The notes under the pieces: model-generated
Seen by the model: only the letters and a program-made list of their open reading frames with translations
The model's database searches: none
Told to the model about the DNA's origin: nothing
Origin: Actinobacteria bacterium ATB1
Lineage (GTDB): Bacteria > Actinomycetota > Acidimicrobiia > UBA2766
Length of the DNA stretch: 5,380 nt
NCBI GenBank assembly: GCA_021404985.1
Contig: QWHP01000433.1
Span: 1 to 5,380, forward strand
Direction of reading: 5' to 3'
Shown here: positions 5,325 through 5,380 of the stretch, in pieces
How the letters are laid out: each line of letters opens with the position of its first letter
Numbering within the stretch: position 1 is the stretch's first letter
Program-made: the position numbers and the translations under genes

Positions 5325-5380
5325 ATGCAGGCACTCATCGGAGTCTCTTCCGGCTTTGTCTTCGACATTCTCGGGCCGCG
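5325..5380 (+). CDS. Possible start of a divergent gene (3' truncated by window edge)
   Basis: From the ATG at 5325 a frame stays open to the window end and reads MQALIGVSSGFVFDILGPR, a plausible hydrophobic N-terminus. TACATC at 5311-5316 sits 8 nt before the ATG, the position occupied by -10 hexamers at other genes here, although it lacks the final T. A weak GAGAG (5317-5321) could instead act as a Shine-Dalgarno sequence. Only 18 codons plus two bases are visible, so the product is unknown and chance is a real alternative. Confidence 0.3.
   Translation, partial: MQALIGVSSGFVFDILGP

Noticed and set aside
5276..5368. N-terminal extension of the secreted hydrolase to the ATG at 5368
   Set aside because: The extension is Cys/Arg-rich and would bury an otherwise good signal peptide that begins at 5275.
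1..5380. CRISPR arrays, tRNA/rRNA genes, insertion sequences, toxin-antitoxin or defence genes
   Set aside because: No repeat-spacer pattern, tRNA-like fold, transposase motif or terminal repeats were seen. The coding content is housekeeping-type, so I do not claim a new system.

Overview
The window is high-GC bacterial DNA with the gene grammar of an actinobacterium-like lineage. The codons are GC-rich, most starts lack a Shine-Dalgarno sequence, and TAnnnT-type -10 hexamers sit 6-8 nt before several start codons, as expected for leaderless mRNAs. The content (bacterial GluRS, stand-alone CHAD protein, UDPGP-family UGPase, secreted coiled-coil cell-wall protein) fits Actinomycetota. An uncultured or Acidimicrobiia-like member is a guess; the sequence alone does not give the taxon.

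Layout: (1) 1-921 (+), the 3' part of glutamyl-tRNA synthetase (gltX), open at the left edge and missing its HIGH motif. (2) 922-984, a short spacer with nested inverted repeats and a probable -10 box. (3) 985-1968 (+), a CHAD-domain protein, probably polyphosphate-binding. (4) 2018-2662 (+), an unrecognised 214-aa protein with a C-terminal coiled coil and a (CCGG)n tract near its end. (5) 2682-4010 (+), a UTP-glucose-1-phosphate uridylyltransferase of the eukaryotic-type UDPGP family. (6) 4016-5275 (-), convergent with the UGPase and only 5 nt from it: a secreted protein with a signal peptide, a PcsB/CwlO/RipA-like coiled coil and a C-terminal lysozyme-like domain. (7) 5276-5380, an intergenic region with possible divergent promoters and perhaps the first codons of a rightward gene.

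The four rightward genes are closely spaced (63, 49 and 19 nt), but three of them seem to carry their own -10 element. They may be separate or nested transcription units rather than one classic operon. The biology is housekeeping: translation, possible polyphosphate binding, UDP-glucose supply for envelope glycans or glycogen/trehalose, and cell-wall remodelling. I see no mobile element, CRISPR array, defence system, tRNA or rRNA. The observations most worth a second look are the domain combination of the secreted cell-wall protein, the uncharacterised coiled-coil protein, and the repeated leaderless-start architecture.
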